Shown: positions 17,806 through 27,026 of the stretch, piece by piece | Layout of the letters: each line of letters begins with the position of its first letter | Numbering within the stretch: the stretch's first letter is position 1 | IMG/VR virus record: IMGVR_UViG_3300023179_000127 | Coordinates: 1-56,939 of that record | Direction: 5' to 3' (one strand) | DNA from: a virus | Length of the DNA stretch: 56,939 nucleotides | Program-made: the position numbers and the translations under genes | The notes under the pieces: generated by a model | Database searches by the model: none | What the model was told of the DNA's origin: nothing | The model's input: only the letters and a program-made list of their open reading frames with translations

Positions 17806-19494
17806 TTATTTTATAACTGACCAAAAAGGTGCCCATTCACCAGGTAAAACAACAGGGCCTAACTTAAATGCACGGTTAAACCCAATTACAGCCATGGTTC
17901 CGTCCGAATTTAATGCTAATAACGTGTATTCGTTACCAAAGCCGTTGCTAGCAACATCTACTATCTTATTGCCGCTCATAGTGTTAAAGGGTGGGTTCAC
18001 TTCAATCCAACCTTTGTGATCACCTACGCCTTGTGTGCCAGGCATGTAGCCTGCAGCAAATAAACGACCATTATCTAGTAATAGCAAAGTTGTAGTAAAT
18101 TTGTTTGTACCGCCGCAAACTACAGTTTTAATAGTACTATCATATTCTCTAGCATCAAAAACTTTAGTAAATAGCTTAGTAGTGCCATCTGTTAAACTAT
18201 TGCCTAATTGCCCATAACCATTGTATCCGCAAGCGTATAGTTCATAACTGTCACTGGTTTTATAGAAAGTACTAGGAAACTCACCACCACCGGTATAAAC
18301 TGCGCCGACATTTACTGCTATTTGAGTGGCGCGTGTCAATTCTAAAGTGCTGTTGTTGCCTAATTGACTGTATGTATTAGCTCCCCACCCGTAAAGTATA
18401 CCGGCAGCATTAAGAGCAAAACAAGTTGACCCTACATTTGCTCCTTCTATTGCAATCTGAACAATGTTTGTTAAAGTTGTTTTGCTAATATCATTTTGAA
18501 CAGAATGCCAAATAGGATTTACAGACGCTTTGCCCCCGTCACCCATTTCTCCGTTAGAACCAGAGCCTATCGCTTTAACTTGACCGTTATTTAATAAAGC
18601 TAGTACTGTTGATCCTTTGGATATGACATAGTTTACGTTGGAAAGGTTGCATGAAATAACAGAACGCTTGGGTGTTGTGTCACCAGTGCCTAGCCAGCCG
18701 TAACTATTATGACCAAACCCATATAAGTCGTTGGTATTACTAGTGATAAACATTGTAGCAGAATTGCCACGAGTATGAAACGGTAGCATAATATTTTTAG
18801 GTACAAAGCCTAGCTCAGTTTGGCTTAAACTGTTTGCAATATCAAAATAAAGATAATTGTTTGTGCTGCCTTTACCATCACCAAAAGACCAATTACCGCC
18901 TAAAAATATTCTGCGCTCAGTGGTAATACCTGCCCAATATTGATAACCGTTGTAAACATAATCCCAATTATAATCGCGGTATGTGTAGGTGTTTCCAGCA
19001 GGGTTAACAGGATAAAAGGCGCTGTAACCTGTACGAACCTGTGATAAACCTACACTGTTAGTATTTCCAGAAAAGATTATGTGTTTTTGATTGCGGGAAA
19101 CAAGCAAATTGTAATCATATGCTCCTGCATTGCGTGGCAGCCCATTATATGAAAATCCTGTTGTATTATCAAGCGCTCCTAAGGAAGTAATTTTAATGTT
19201 ACCTGTACTAAAATCTAATGAGATACCATCTCCTGCAGAAAGCGATAATACACCATTATTTGATAGTACTACTCTGTTACCATCACGGAAAACATTAATT
19301 CCAGGGTTGCTTGATTCAATAGAAGTTACAGGGTCATTGCCTTCAGAAGATACTTGCACTTCATCCCATTTAGTCAAAAGATCATTTACAGTGATTTTGT
19401 ATGTGCCTGTATCATCTTGAATAATAAGATAATCAGTAGGTAAAGGGCTACCTATTAGCTTTGGCAAATCATTAATTTTGATTACATTCGACAT
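17806..19494 (-). CDS. Second RCC1-repeat tail protein
   Basis: 562 residues. Residues 1-120 form a fibre-type N-terminal domain (INDLPKLIGSPLPTDYLIIQDDTGTYKITVNDLL, then NGVLSLSAGDGISLDFSTGNIKI). From about 240 onward, RCC1-like blades appear: LYGFGHNSYGWLGTGD, QVKAIGSGSNGEMGDG, GILYGWGANTYSQLGNNS, ELYACGYNGYGQLGNS and RLFAAGYMPGTQGVGD, with a final TMAVIGFNRAFKLGP. The middle (about 125-240) has aromatic-rich strands including NYLYFDIANSLSQ. Compared with the RCC1 protein at 11597-12826 it has gained an attachment domain, so the two are not simple copies. It is a single-gene unit with a late-promoter-like motif, probably a propeller-headed fibre. Confidence 0.8.
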   Translation of the reverse strand: MSNVIKINDLPKLIGSPLPTDYLIIQDDTGTYKITVNDLLTKWDEVQVSSEGNDPVTSIESSNPGINVFRDGNRVVLSNNGVLSLSAGDGISLDFSTGNIKITSLGALDNTTGFSYNGLPRNAGAYDYNLLVSRNQKHIIFSGNTNSVGLSQVRTGYSAFYPVNPAGNTYTYRDYNWDYVYNGYQYWAGITTERRIFLGGNWSFGDGKGSTNNYLYFDIANSLSQTELGFVPKNIMLPFHTRGNSATMFITSNTNDLYGFGHNSYGWLGTGDTTPKRSVISCNLSNVNYVISKGSTVLALLNNGQVKAIGSGSNGEMGDGGKASVNPIWHSVQNDISKTTLTNIVQIAIEGANVGSTCFALNAAGILYGWGANTYSQLGNNSTLELTRATQIAVNVGAVYTGGGEFPSTFYKTSDSYELYACGYNGYGQLGNSLTDGTTKLFTKVFDAREYDSTIKTVVCGGTNKFTTTLLLLDNGRLFAAGYMPGTQGVGDHKGWIEVNPPFNTMSGNKIVDVASNGFGNEYTLLALNSDGTMAVIGFNRAFKLGPVVLPGEWAPFWSVIK

Positions 19495-19501
19495 ACAATA
19501 A

Positions 19502-19508
19502 TATTTAT
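19502..19508 (-). promoter_or_regulatory. Late-promoter-like motif TTAATAAATA
   Basis: ATAAATA within TTAATAAATA, 7 nt before the ATG at 19494. Confidence 0.63.
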
Positions 19509-19512
19509 TAAA

Positions 19513-22443
19513 TTACAGCTCTAAATGAACATCTCCAAGCATATCTTCATGACCTGAAGGTCCTTCATTGTTGTCTGTAGTGGGATCTTTTAATCCCGGG
19601 ATAAAGATGTTTCTAACTGGATTAAACCTTGCAGGTGTTGATGCGGCTTTGCGGCTTCCATCGTTTTCTACAACTTGAACAGTATAGAATGTATCTTGTA
19701 CATTAGGTATTTGAATCTTTCTCACTGATGTGTTGTCGCCTTGAGAAGATGTCCAGTTTATACCGTCAGCTGTATAGAGCAATGTGACTTGAGTACAATC
19801 TAGTGATGTGCATTTGATGTTCCATGTCCACATAGTACCGTCCATGGAGCTAGTCATGCGAACCATGGTGGGTCTTCTGCCATATAATGCTGTATGTGTC
19901 ATGGTCATAGTTGGTGTGGGTGTAGGCGTTAATCCGGATGTTTGAGTAAAGGTAGGTGTCATGGATGGGGTAGGTGTGACTGTTCTTGTTGGTGTAACAG
20001 TCGGGGTACCGGTCATAGTTGTAGTCGGGGTGTTGGTTGGTGTATCGGTAACTGTTGCTGTGACCGATTGAGTTGGTGGCGGTGTTGGTGTGTTTGTAGG
20101 TGTAGAAGTAATTGTTTGAGTCATACCTGGAGTCAATGTCACTGTAGGTGTCACAGTTAATGTTGCTGTTTGGGTAATGGTTAATGTGGGTGTAGCAGTT
20201 GGCGAAACAGACGCTGTCACAGAAATTGTAGGTGTTTGTGTGGGTGTTAATGTAGATGTACGAGACACAGTATTTGTTACTGTGGCGGTTGTAGTGGGTG
20301 TTGGTGTTGTCTTTCCTGACGCAGTATTGGTCATGGTAATAGTAGGTGTAAATGTTGGTTGTGGTGTGCGTGTAGAAGACATTGTCGGTGTAGGTGTTGG
20401 TGTAACAGATGTGATTGTGGGTGTGGGTGTGACTGGTGTACCTGTAGGTGTTGGTGTACCAGAAGGTATAGGTTCAGGTATATAGTACCTGTTTGTAGGT
20501 CCTCTTACAGCTATGGTATTAGGACGAGGCATTCCATATCCCAGCAATCCATAAGCAGATGTAGAAAACATTCCTGTTAAATCAAATCCTATGCCAATTA
20601 CACCATGCGGTATACCTGTGAATAATGCTCTGCTAAGCATTCCATCATCATCTCTGTACACATCTAACTTGCTATATCCTAGAGAAGGGCCCGGGCCACC
20701 ACCTGTTAACGGGCTCAAGAATGAATCAACTAATGATAAACAGAAGCCTTCACCGCCAGTGAGATGTTCACCGTAACATGAGTATTCAAACGTTATGACA
20801 ATGTCCTTCTTGGTATCTAATTGTTGATCCAAATAAATGGCGCCGGAATACGCAGTAAGCATGTATTCCATTGTCATAAATTGTGTGTGAGTAATAGTTG
20901 GTGTAAAGGAAGGGGTTACTGTGATGGTAGGTGAATTAGTAGGCGTGGCATTAGGGGTTGTTGTTGGTGTTCTTGTAACTGTAGGTGTGAGTGTATATGT
21001 GACAGATTGAGTTGGTGTCTGTGATGGAGGACACACACCTAATGCAACTAAAGGAGCAGGGCTTGATCCATTTACTGGAACCCAGCCAGTTGTAGGTATA
21101 TAGAAAGGTACTTTAGATGGGTTAGTATATTTTACATTGCCTTTATAAAACTGCCAATCAGGGTTATACCAATCACCGAAATATAAGATGGGCGTAAAAG
21201 TACCGACCCTGCTAAAATATGTGTTGTTAGGTAGTAATTCATATGTACCATTGACTTCACCGCTACCTGCAAACGATACACAAACGTTTGTTGCAGGTAT
21301 GTTGTATGTGGTGCTTGTCACTGTTGGTGACGGTGTGGGCGTCATTGTCAGTGTGGGTGTGGGCGTGGGTGTAATTAAATCATGAAAATTAATTAATTCA
21401 GTTTGAACGTCTGTTGTACCTAGAGCACAATCAAAAGTTTTTATAGCTGCTATGAGACCGTTATATCCTTCTGAATTAGTTGGATCATTTTTGTTTAAAG
21501 CAGAACCTACTGCAAAAGGATCAGTTGATGTGGCACTTAAATCTCCGAAGTAAGATGTAAACGGTATAGATAAGCCGCTTAAAGGAATTATTTTACCTGT
21601 GTCCTGTAAACCTTGGCTGTATGGTATTAGATATTGTAAATTACCGTTAACATATAACCTTACATTTTTTGTAGAAGCATTTAAAGATAATAATATATGC
21701 TTAAAGGAATCATCTGTAAGTACTTCTTCTTGTGTTTGATGGTAGATTGTATTGTTGTTAGAGAGTGAGCCTATGCCAATTACTACTTTTCTACCTTCTT
21801 GCTTTATAAAATAACCAGGTGCAAAGTTCCATCCACCTTTACCTACTATTCTGCGTGAGAAATTAGCAACGCTGCCAGATGCTACAACAGAAACTGTAAA
21901 GCTATCTGTGTCATGGTTATGCTTGCTATCATAAAAAGGAAAATATGTAGATAGTGCAGGAAAATTGTTAGAATCAGTAAATGTAAAAATTCTGTTTCCA
22001 TCTATACCGACATTATGAACAACGAGACTATTGTTGCCTTCTATAGACAAGTCGCGCACATAATCCCCGCTTTGACCGTCGCCTGAATAACAGTCTAACG
22101 ATCTGCTATCAATTGTCATGTCTAAGCAAATGTTAATGGTAGGGGTCGGTGATGGTGATTGCGAAGGCGTCTGAGTGGGTGTTATTGTATATGTTTTGGT
22201 CGGTGTGGGTGTTCTTGTGTATGGATTAGTTTCAGTTGGTGTTAAAGTAGGGGTCGGTGAAATACTTGTTGTTGGTGTTGCTGTTACTGTTCTGGTAGGA
22301 AATGGTGTTTGTGTAGCAGGCGGTGTAGCTGTTACTGTGCAGGTAGGTGTAGGTGTAGGGGTATTATAATACAACACGATATTTTGATTGATATCGGTTA
22401 ATAACCCTTGATTATTATCTGTTAATATTCTGTTGTCAGACAT
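19513..22443 (-). CDS. Multi-lectin threonine-linker fibre protein
   Basis: 976 residues. A short N-terminal anchor (MSDNRILTDNNQGLLTDIN) is followed by a (T-X)n linker (about 27-100), a LamG-like domain (about 103-357: FTVSVVASGS, KHILLSLNASTKNVRLYVNGN, LIAAIKTFDCAL), an NGTY...GW module (about 378-474), a linker, an L-type-lectin-like domain (about 521-658: IVITFEYSCYGE, GGEGFCLSLVD, GGGPGPSLGYS, GVIGIGFDLTG), a long linker (about 659-853) and a C-terminal fibronectin-like domain (TLLYTADGINW...TFYTVQVVENDGS). LamG and L-type lectins bind glycans, so this is a strong candidate for a multivalent receptor-binding fibre. It is transcribed as a single-gene unit. Confidence 0.75.
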   Translation of the reverse strand: MSDNRILTDNNQGLLTDINQNIVLYYNTPTPTPTCTVTATPPATQTPFPTRTVTATPTTSISPTPTLTPTETNPYTRTPTPTKTYTITPTQTPSQSPSPTPTINICLDMTIDSRSLDCYSGDGQSGDYVRDLSIEGNNSLVVHNVGIDGNRIFTFTDSNNFPALSTYFPFYDSKHNHDTDSFTVSVVASGSVANFSRRIVGKGGWNFAPGYFIKQEGRKVVIGIGSLSNNNTIYHQTQEEVLTDDSFKHILLSLNASTKNVRLYVNGNLQYLIPYSQGLQDTGKIIPLSGLSIPFTSYFGDLSATSTDPFAVGSALNKNDPTNSEGYNGLIAAIKTFDCALGTTDVQTELINFHDLITPTPTPTLTMTPTPSPTVTSTTYNIPATNVCVSFAGSGEVNGTYELLPNNTYFSRVGTFTPILYFGDWYNPDWQFYKGNVKYTNPSKVPFYIPTTGWVPVNGSSPAPLVALGVCPPSQTPTQSVTYTLTPTVTRTPTTTPNATPTNSPTITVTPSFTPTITHTQFMTMEYMLTAYSGAIYLDQQLDTKKDIVITFEYSCYGEHLTGGEGFCLSLVDSFLSPLTGGGPGPSLGYSKLDVYRDDDGMLSRALFTGIPHGVIGIGFDLTGMFSTSAYGLLGYGMPRPNTIAVRGPTNRYYIPEPIPSGTPTPTGTPVTPTPTITSVTPTPTPTMSSTRTPQPTFTPTITMTNTASGKTTPTPTTTATVTNTVSRTSTLTPTQTPTISVTASVSPTATPTLTITQTATLTVTPTVTLTPGMTQTITSTPTNTPTPPPTQSVTATVTDTPTNTPTTTMTGTPTVTPTRTVTPTPSMTPTFTQTSGLTPTPTPTMTMTHTALYGRRPTMVRMTSSMDGTMWTWNIKCTSLDCTQVTLLYTADGINWTSSQGDNTSVRKIQIPNVQDTFYTVQVVENDGSRKAASTPARFNPVRNIFIPGLKDPTTDNNEGPSGHEDMLGDVHLEL
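19885..20467 (-). repeat. Threonine-alternating linker of about 195 residues
   Basis: A (T-X)n tract joining the L-type-lectin-like domain to the C-terminal fibronectin-like domain of the 976-residue protein. Confidence 0.88.
22140..22365 (-). repeat. N-terminal threonine-alternating linker
   Basis: A (T-X)n tract of about 75 residues between the short anchor and the LamG-like domain of the 976-residue protein. It contains TETNPYTRTPTPT, close to [12 protein letters not shown] in the 853-residue protein. Confidence 0.85.
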
Positions 22444-22452
22444 ATATTTTAT

Positions 22453-22459
22453 TATTTAC
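22453..22459 (-). promoter_or_regulatory. Weak late-promoter-like motif GTAAATA
   Basis: GTAAATA 9 nt before the ATG at 22443; it departs from the usual consensus in base and spacing. Confidence 0.4.
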
Positions 22460-22481
22460 GTTGTTGCTTCCATTTGTAAAG

Positions 22482-25400
22482 TTAAGGTTGAACTGTAATA
22501 TTCAGACTGTCGTCTGATACTATTGGATCTCCATCATCCGTTAAAAGGTTAAATAACTCTGCTATGTTCCAAATATATTCAGGTATTCTGACATTTAAAG
22601 GGGCGCTTTCAGTGCCAAAATTGTTTACAAATTTTAATGAGTAAACAACATTGCTATCAAACCCTAGATATCTAGTAATATCAAGGTAGTCAAAGAAGCC
22701 GGTAGTGCCAAAATTGTTTGAATACCTGTACGAACTACTCATTGTCGTGTATGGCTGGCCGTTAATATACAGTGTTCCTTGTGTGGCTTTCTGTAAGTTG
22801 AAGCCACCATAAGTAATAACCAATCTCATGGATCCTTTGCTGCAAAGATTGGTGAACGGATTTAATTCACATGGTAATACTGGTCCGCTAACAGTTTGTA
22901 GCTGTACAGTAGGTGGCTCTGTAATGAGCGCGTCAGCAGGGTAAGTGGGTATTGCAACAGTAATTACATTGCTTCTTAATGCAAAATTATTGGCTGCTTC
23001 AACACGAATAGCTGTGTTACCATCAAATTCACGCAAATAGAAATTGGCATAACCGTTAACAACGCCAGCACTAGAATGTATTCCGCCGTTAATTATGAGT
23101 GTAACGGTAGATGCAGTTACCAAGTCGTAAGAGCCTGCTGCTACTCGCACATGGAATCCACCGTTGGTACAATTTTGTGTAATAGGGTTTCTTACGCAAG
23201 GTTTGGGTGGGCCGGAGACTGTTACTAGTTCTACAAATGGATTTACAACTATAATTTCTGTAGGTGTGAGTGTAGGTGTCATGGTCAATGTTGGTGTTAA
23301 TGTAGGTGTAGTTGTTGGGCCTGGTGTACGGGTGGGAGATGCTGTTACTGATGCAGTTGGCGTTCTTGTAGGCGTAGTGGTCTTTGTTGGTGTAATTGTC
23401 GGCGTGATTGTCGGTGTTCTGGTTGCTTCTACAGTGTAGGTTAATGTCAATGTAGGTGTTACTGAAACTGTTGTAGTTGGGGTTGCAGTAACTGTAATAG
23501 TTGGTGTATTTGTTGGTGTCACTGTTCTTGTAGGTGTAACTGTCGGCGTTCTTGTTAATGTCGGGGTGGGGGATGGATCTAACCCAGCAGTCGATGAAAC
23601 TGTTAATGTTGGTGTTACAGTGGGTGTTCTTGTTAATGTCGGAGTGGGTGTAGGTGTAGCTGGCTGTGTTGTTGTCGGTGTAGGTGTCATAGTTACAGTT
23701 TGTGTTGGTGTAACTGATTGTGTGACTGATACTGTAACAGTGTTTGTCGGGGTTTGAGTAATAGTAGGTGTTTGTGTAAATGTAGGTGTAGGTGTGAGTT
23801 CTGGGAACGGATCGGCTGCATCTAAATTAAACGTAAATACACCATCTTCTGTAATGGAGCCAGCAACACCTCTGAACGAATCAAAATCGCTTACAACATC
23901 ATCACTTGTTTTACTGGTATAATCACGAAGAAGCGGGCCTACACTTGGGTCACAGAAGTTTTCAGAATAAACATCTATTCTTGGCTTAAAGAAATTATTC
24001 TCTACAATTTCTAACTTATCTGCAATATACTTAAAAGAAGTTCTATATACATAAAACAAATTAGAAATATCTTTACCTAAGAACGAAATTACATAGTAAT
24101 TTGTATCATCATTGTAATTTACTAGAGGTTTTTCTGTGTTAATTATGTTTATTTTTACGTCTCTATCTACTTCTACAATGGAATAAGTGAATACATCTTC
24201 TAGAGATAACTGTCTGTTGAATGGATACAGTTTTATAACATCACCAGAATTAATATCAACTTTGTAAATTTCAGGGTAAATAATTTTTTGAGTCGTGCAG
24301 CTTAATTGATAAAACAAATTTGTCTTTACAAAAAACAGTTCTTTAGATTTTTCATTAAACCAAGGCAGAGATACATCTTCAAAATCTCGATGATCACCTT
24401 TATAAATTACTGTGTCTGCGCGTGCATTGCCAAATATAATGTTTGATTCAAAATCGAAATATAATTTTTCAAATATTACATAGTTTTCAGTTTCTATGTA
24501 AAGCAAATCGTAAAACATGTCAAAACTTACAACATGATCATTAACCTCATTTAGAACATCTTGATTGTATTTTATGAATACACCACTTAATGCAGCAGAA
24601 AGCGGTTGAAGTATGGATGAATTGTTGTTACGAAAATATATAGTACCTTTTACCTTGTTGCGTGCATCATACAAGGATTCAACGTCCTCTGTATTATCTG
24701 TAGTTGTATCATATTTTGTTAATCTATTGTCTGTGACGATATTGAAGAAGTTGCTTCTTATGAAGTACGGTTCAGGGTATCTGTAGATGTCAGAGCACGG
24801 ATCAGCACTTGCAACTAACATGTAGAAACCATCTAGATTCCAAACACCAGTGCCTGAAGGTACAAAAGTAAAATCTGGTCTATACAGATAGCTGGGACGA
24901 TAATTAGGTGGCTCCGCTCTGCGACTTGCACCGCTGTCGATCAAAACATTATAGTACAATGATCTGTCTGCAGGAGAAAATTCAGGTGTATCAGTGTTGG
25001 GGTCATAATATTTCGTAGAAAGAGAAGGTATAAAGTTTAGACAATCGTAAATTGAGCAATCAAATGTATCGTACACATAATTCGAGCTTTGGCAGAAGTT
25101 GTCAGGTAGCATTCTGTAAGATAGAACAAAGTCAACTTTTACGGCTGTTAATGAGAATGAGGGCGGCTCTGTGTCATACAAAGATAAATCAGGGGTCCAA
25201 TATTCGCGTAATCCGTAAGAATATGGTGCGGTTCTAGTAAATACACCTGAATATTTTTTAATTGGATCATAAGTAGTGTAGTCAAAATTAAAACCAGATA
25301 ATACATCATAGTATTGATGACCGTTGAGTATCAAGCATTGCTTAGCATCAGTGCGAAATATGCCTGTGTCTACTAGCCTTTGAGCTCTTGTTAAATCTTT

Positions 25401-27014
25401 GTTTTTGTATAATTTTTTGTATAACCCATAGTCATTACCAAAGACGTCACTCTTGTATTGAACTAAAGTCTGATTTATAGAAAGCAGAGTGCGCTGTCTA
25501 TTTTCCAGGTCATAATAACCTGCTTGTCGTAATGGAAATATATCATCGTTTGACCATATATTTTTCTTTTCACCTTTGAAAAAGTCGGTGGGGTCTGTGT
25601 ATCTAGATAAACCTTGAGGGTTGTATTCAAGAGTTTGTTCGCGAGATTGATAGCCTCTGAACAGTTGCAATTTGCTGTCAGATATAATATCGCCAAACCT
25701 GTATGAGTTTGATGCATCTACTTTAGTTTCGCTAATATCTTCAACAAAGTCTAGCGGTGTGTCAAATAGCGAGCCAGTTTCTGCTGAAATATTTCCTTGC
25801 TTGAATGGATCAGGAAAAACATACAATGAGTTGGGTGTTAATTTTGCAAGATCAATGGATGGATAAAACTTAAAGTTTGTAAATGTAAGGTACCCTAGTT
25901 TGTCTGGTTTGAAGAACAATCCTATTTCTGTAGGTTTTAATAAAAACTCTGAGCTGGGCGATGCAACTACAGTTGGAAAGCGCTTGTTAGCAAAATTAGC
26001 ATAGTCATTAGCAGCTTTAAATAATATGCCGGATGTAATGCTTGTAATAGTATTTCCTGTAGATAAGAAATAATAATCTGTACCTAAAAACTTTTGGGTT
26101 AGCAATCTTTTGTTTAGTAAATTTAAGTTATCTACTGATCCGTTGTTAATAGTGTCAATAAAGTCTCTATCTTGCAGGTAAAATAATTGATTTGCACTTA
26201 CTTTAGGATTAATGGTAAACAAATTTCCAAGCTCGGAAACATAGAAAGGGTAGCTTGTAATAGCATTTGTAATAGCAGTGTTGATGCTGCCTTCTAAATT
26301 TGTAAACAAATATGGGTCTACATCTACTAAGTTTGCGCCATAAAAATCTTTGCGCATTCCTTTGGACACATCATAAGCGGAAAACGGTTTAGTAGGATCA
26401 ACATCATAATAATCATTGTATCTATCGTATAATTCTTCTACTTTGAATGTTAATAAATCTCGAATGCCTGAAAGCGACATTCCCAATGAACGTAATTTAA
26501 CAAACCCTTCTTCTGTTGAAAGGTATCTCAACACTTCATTGTAAAGAATTGTTTCTACACCCAATGAAGAGCCTTGCAAATTGTGTTGAACTACAGAACC
26601 TTTTACATGATCTCGTAATGTTGAGTAATACAAACACACTTCTTTTATTTTGCGAGCATAAAAAGGTAGTACTGCAGCTAGATCTTTGTCATTAGAATAA
26701 TCGATGTTATCTAAGAATCGTTTTTCTTCTGGTGTAGTAAAATTAATCGCAATTTGTTCAATTAGATCTGTGTATAGAGTTCTTACATAATTTGCTCTAA
26801 CATTGTCTTTACTTGCATTAGCTTGAAACCAATTATTAACATATAATTGATAATTTTTTAGATATGCAGATGTATCGGTATAAAGCGCGCCATTGTATGT
26901 TAGCCAATCTATGAAAGGCAGGGGTTTATTTATATCAACAGCATAGATATTGTCAGGCGCATTAATGATAGAATTATCAACAGCATCCTTGGTGTAGCCT
27001 GTAAACTGTTGCAT
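22482..27014 (-). CDS. Giant baseplate/fibre protein with C-terminal Ig-like pair
   Basis: 1510 residues. Residues 1-1070 form a large mixed domain with no family I can name; helical near the start (IEQIAINFTTPEEKRFLDNI), then rich in Tyr, Phe, Asn and Asp. Residues of about 1071-1255 are a (T-X)n linker. Residues of about 1256-1490 hold two tandem Ig-like modules, each opening with a TVSGP..PC..NP.T..C pattern and ending in V.IP.Y. The same module closes the 266-residue protein at 1117-1917. It follows the baseplate wedge operon, with a late-promoter-like motif 5 nt before its ATG, suggesting the N-terminal domain docks on the baseplate and the C-terminus reaches outward. Its position partly resembles that of T4 gp8-gp10, but no homology is claimed. 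Confidence 0.65.
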   Translation of the reverse strand: MQQFTGYTKDAVDNSIINAPDNIYAVDINKPLPFIDWLTYNGALYTDTSAYLKNYQLYVNNWFQANASKDNVRANYVRTLYTDLIEQIAINFTTPEEKRFLDNIDYSNDKDLAAVLPFYARKIKEVCLYYSTLRDHVKGSVVQHNLQGSSLGVETILYNEVLRYLSTEEGFVKLRSLGMSLSGIRDLLTFKVEELYDRYNDYYDVDPTKPFSAYDVSKGMRKDFYGANLVDVDPYLFTNLEGSINTAITNAITSYPFYVSELGNLFTINPKVSANQLFYLQDRDFIDTINNGSVDNLNLLNKRLLTQKFLGTDYYFLSTGNTITSITSGILFKAANDYANFANKRFPTVVASPSSEFLLKPTEIGLFFKPDKLGYLTFTNFKFYPSIDLAKLTPNSLYVFPDPFKQGNISAETGSLFDTPLDFVEDISETKVDASNSYRFGDIISDSKLQLFRGYQSREQTLEYNPQGLSRYTDPTDFFKGEKKNIWSNDDIFPLRQAGYYDLENRQRTLLSINQTLVQYKSDVFGNDYGLYKKLYKNKDLTRAQRLVDTGIFRTDAKQCLILNGHQYYDVLSGFNFDYTTYDPIKKYSGVFTRTAPYSYGLREYWTPDLSLYDTEPPSFSLTAVKVDFVLSYRMLPDNFCQSSNYVYDTFDCSIYDCLNFIPSLSTKYYDPNTDTPEFSPADRSLYYNVLIDSGASRRAEPPNYRPSYLYRPDFTFVPSGTGVWNLDGFYMLVASADPCSDIYRYPEPYFIRSNFFNIVTDNRLTKYDTTTDNTEDVESLYDARNKVKGTIYFRNNNSSILQPLSAALSGVFIKYNQDVLNEVNDHVVSFDMFYDLLYIETENYVIFEKLYFDFESNIIFGNARADTVIYKGDHRDFEDVSLPWFNEKSKELFFVKTNLFYQLSCTTQKIIYPEIYKVDINSGDVIKLYPFNRQLSLEDVFTYSIVEVDRDVKINIINTEKPLVNYNDDTNYYVISFLGKDISNLFYVYRTSFKYIADKLEIVENNFFKPRIDVYSENFCDPSVGPLLRDYTSKTSDDVVSDFDSFRGVAGSITEDGVFTFNLDAADPFPELTPTPTFTQTPTITQTPTNTVTVSVTQSVTPTQTVTMTPTPTTTQPATPTPTPTLTRTPTVTPTLTVSSTAGLDPSPTPTLTRTPTVTPTRTVTPTNTPTITVTATPTTTVSVTPTLTLTYTVEATRTPTITPTITPTKTTTPTRTPTASVTASPTRTPGPTTTPTLTPTLTMTPTLTPTEIIVVNPFVELVTVSGPPKPCVRNPITQNCTNGGFHVRVAAGSYDLVTASTVTLIINGGIHSSAGVVNGYANFYLREFDGNTAIRVEAANNFALRSNVITVAIPTYPADALITEPPTVQLQTVSGPVLPCELNPFTNLCSKGSMRLVITYGGFNLQKATQGTLYINGQPYTTMSSSYRYSNNFGTTGFFDYLDITRYLGFDSNVVYSLKFVNNFGTESAPLNVRIPEYIWNIAELFNLLTDDGDPIVSDDSLNITVQP
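23250..23800 (-). repeat. Threonine-alternating linker before Ig-like modules
   Basis: A (T-X)n tract of about 183 residues in the 1510-residue protein. TPTLTRTPTVTPT occurs twice, separated by a short Ser/Ala/Gly/Asp insert. Confidence 0.9.
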
Positions 27015-27019
27015 TGAAA

Positions 27020-27026
27020 TATTTAA
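27020..27026 (-). promoter_or_regulatory. Late-promoter-like motif ATTAAATA
   Basis: TTAAATA followed by the 5-nt spacer TTTCA and the ATG at 27014. Confidence 0.6.
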
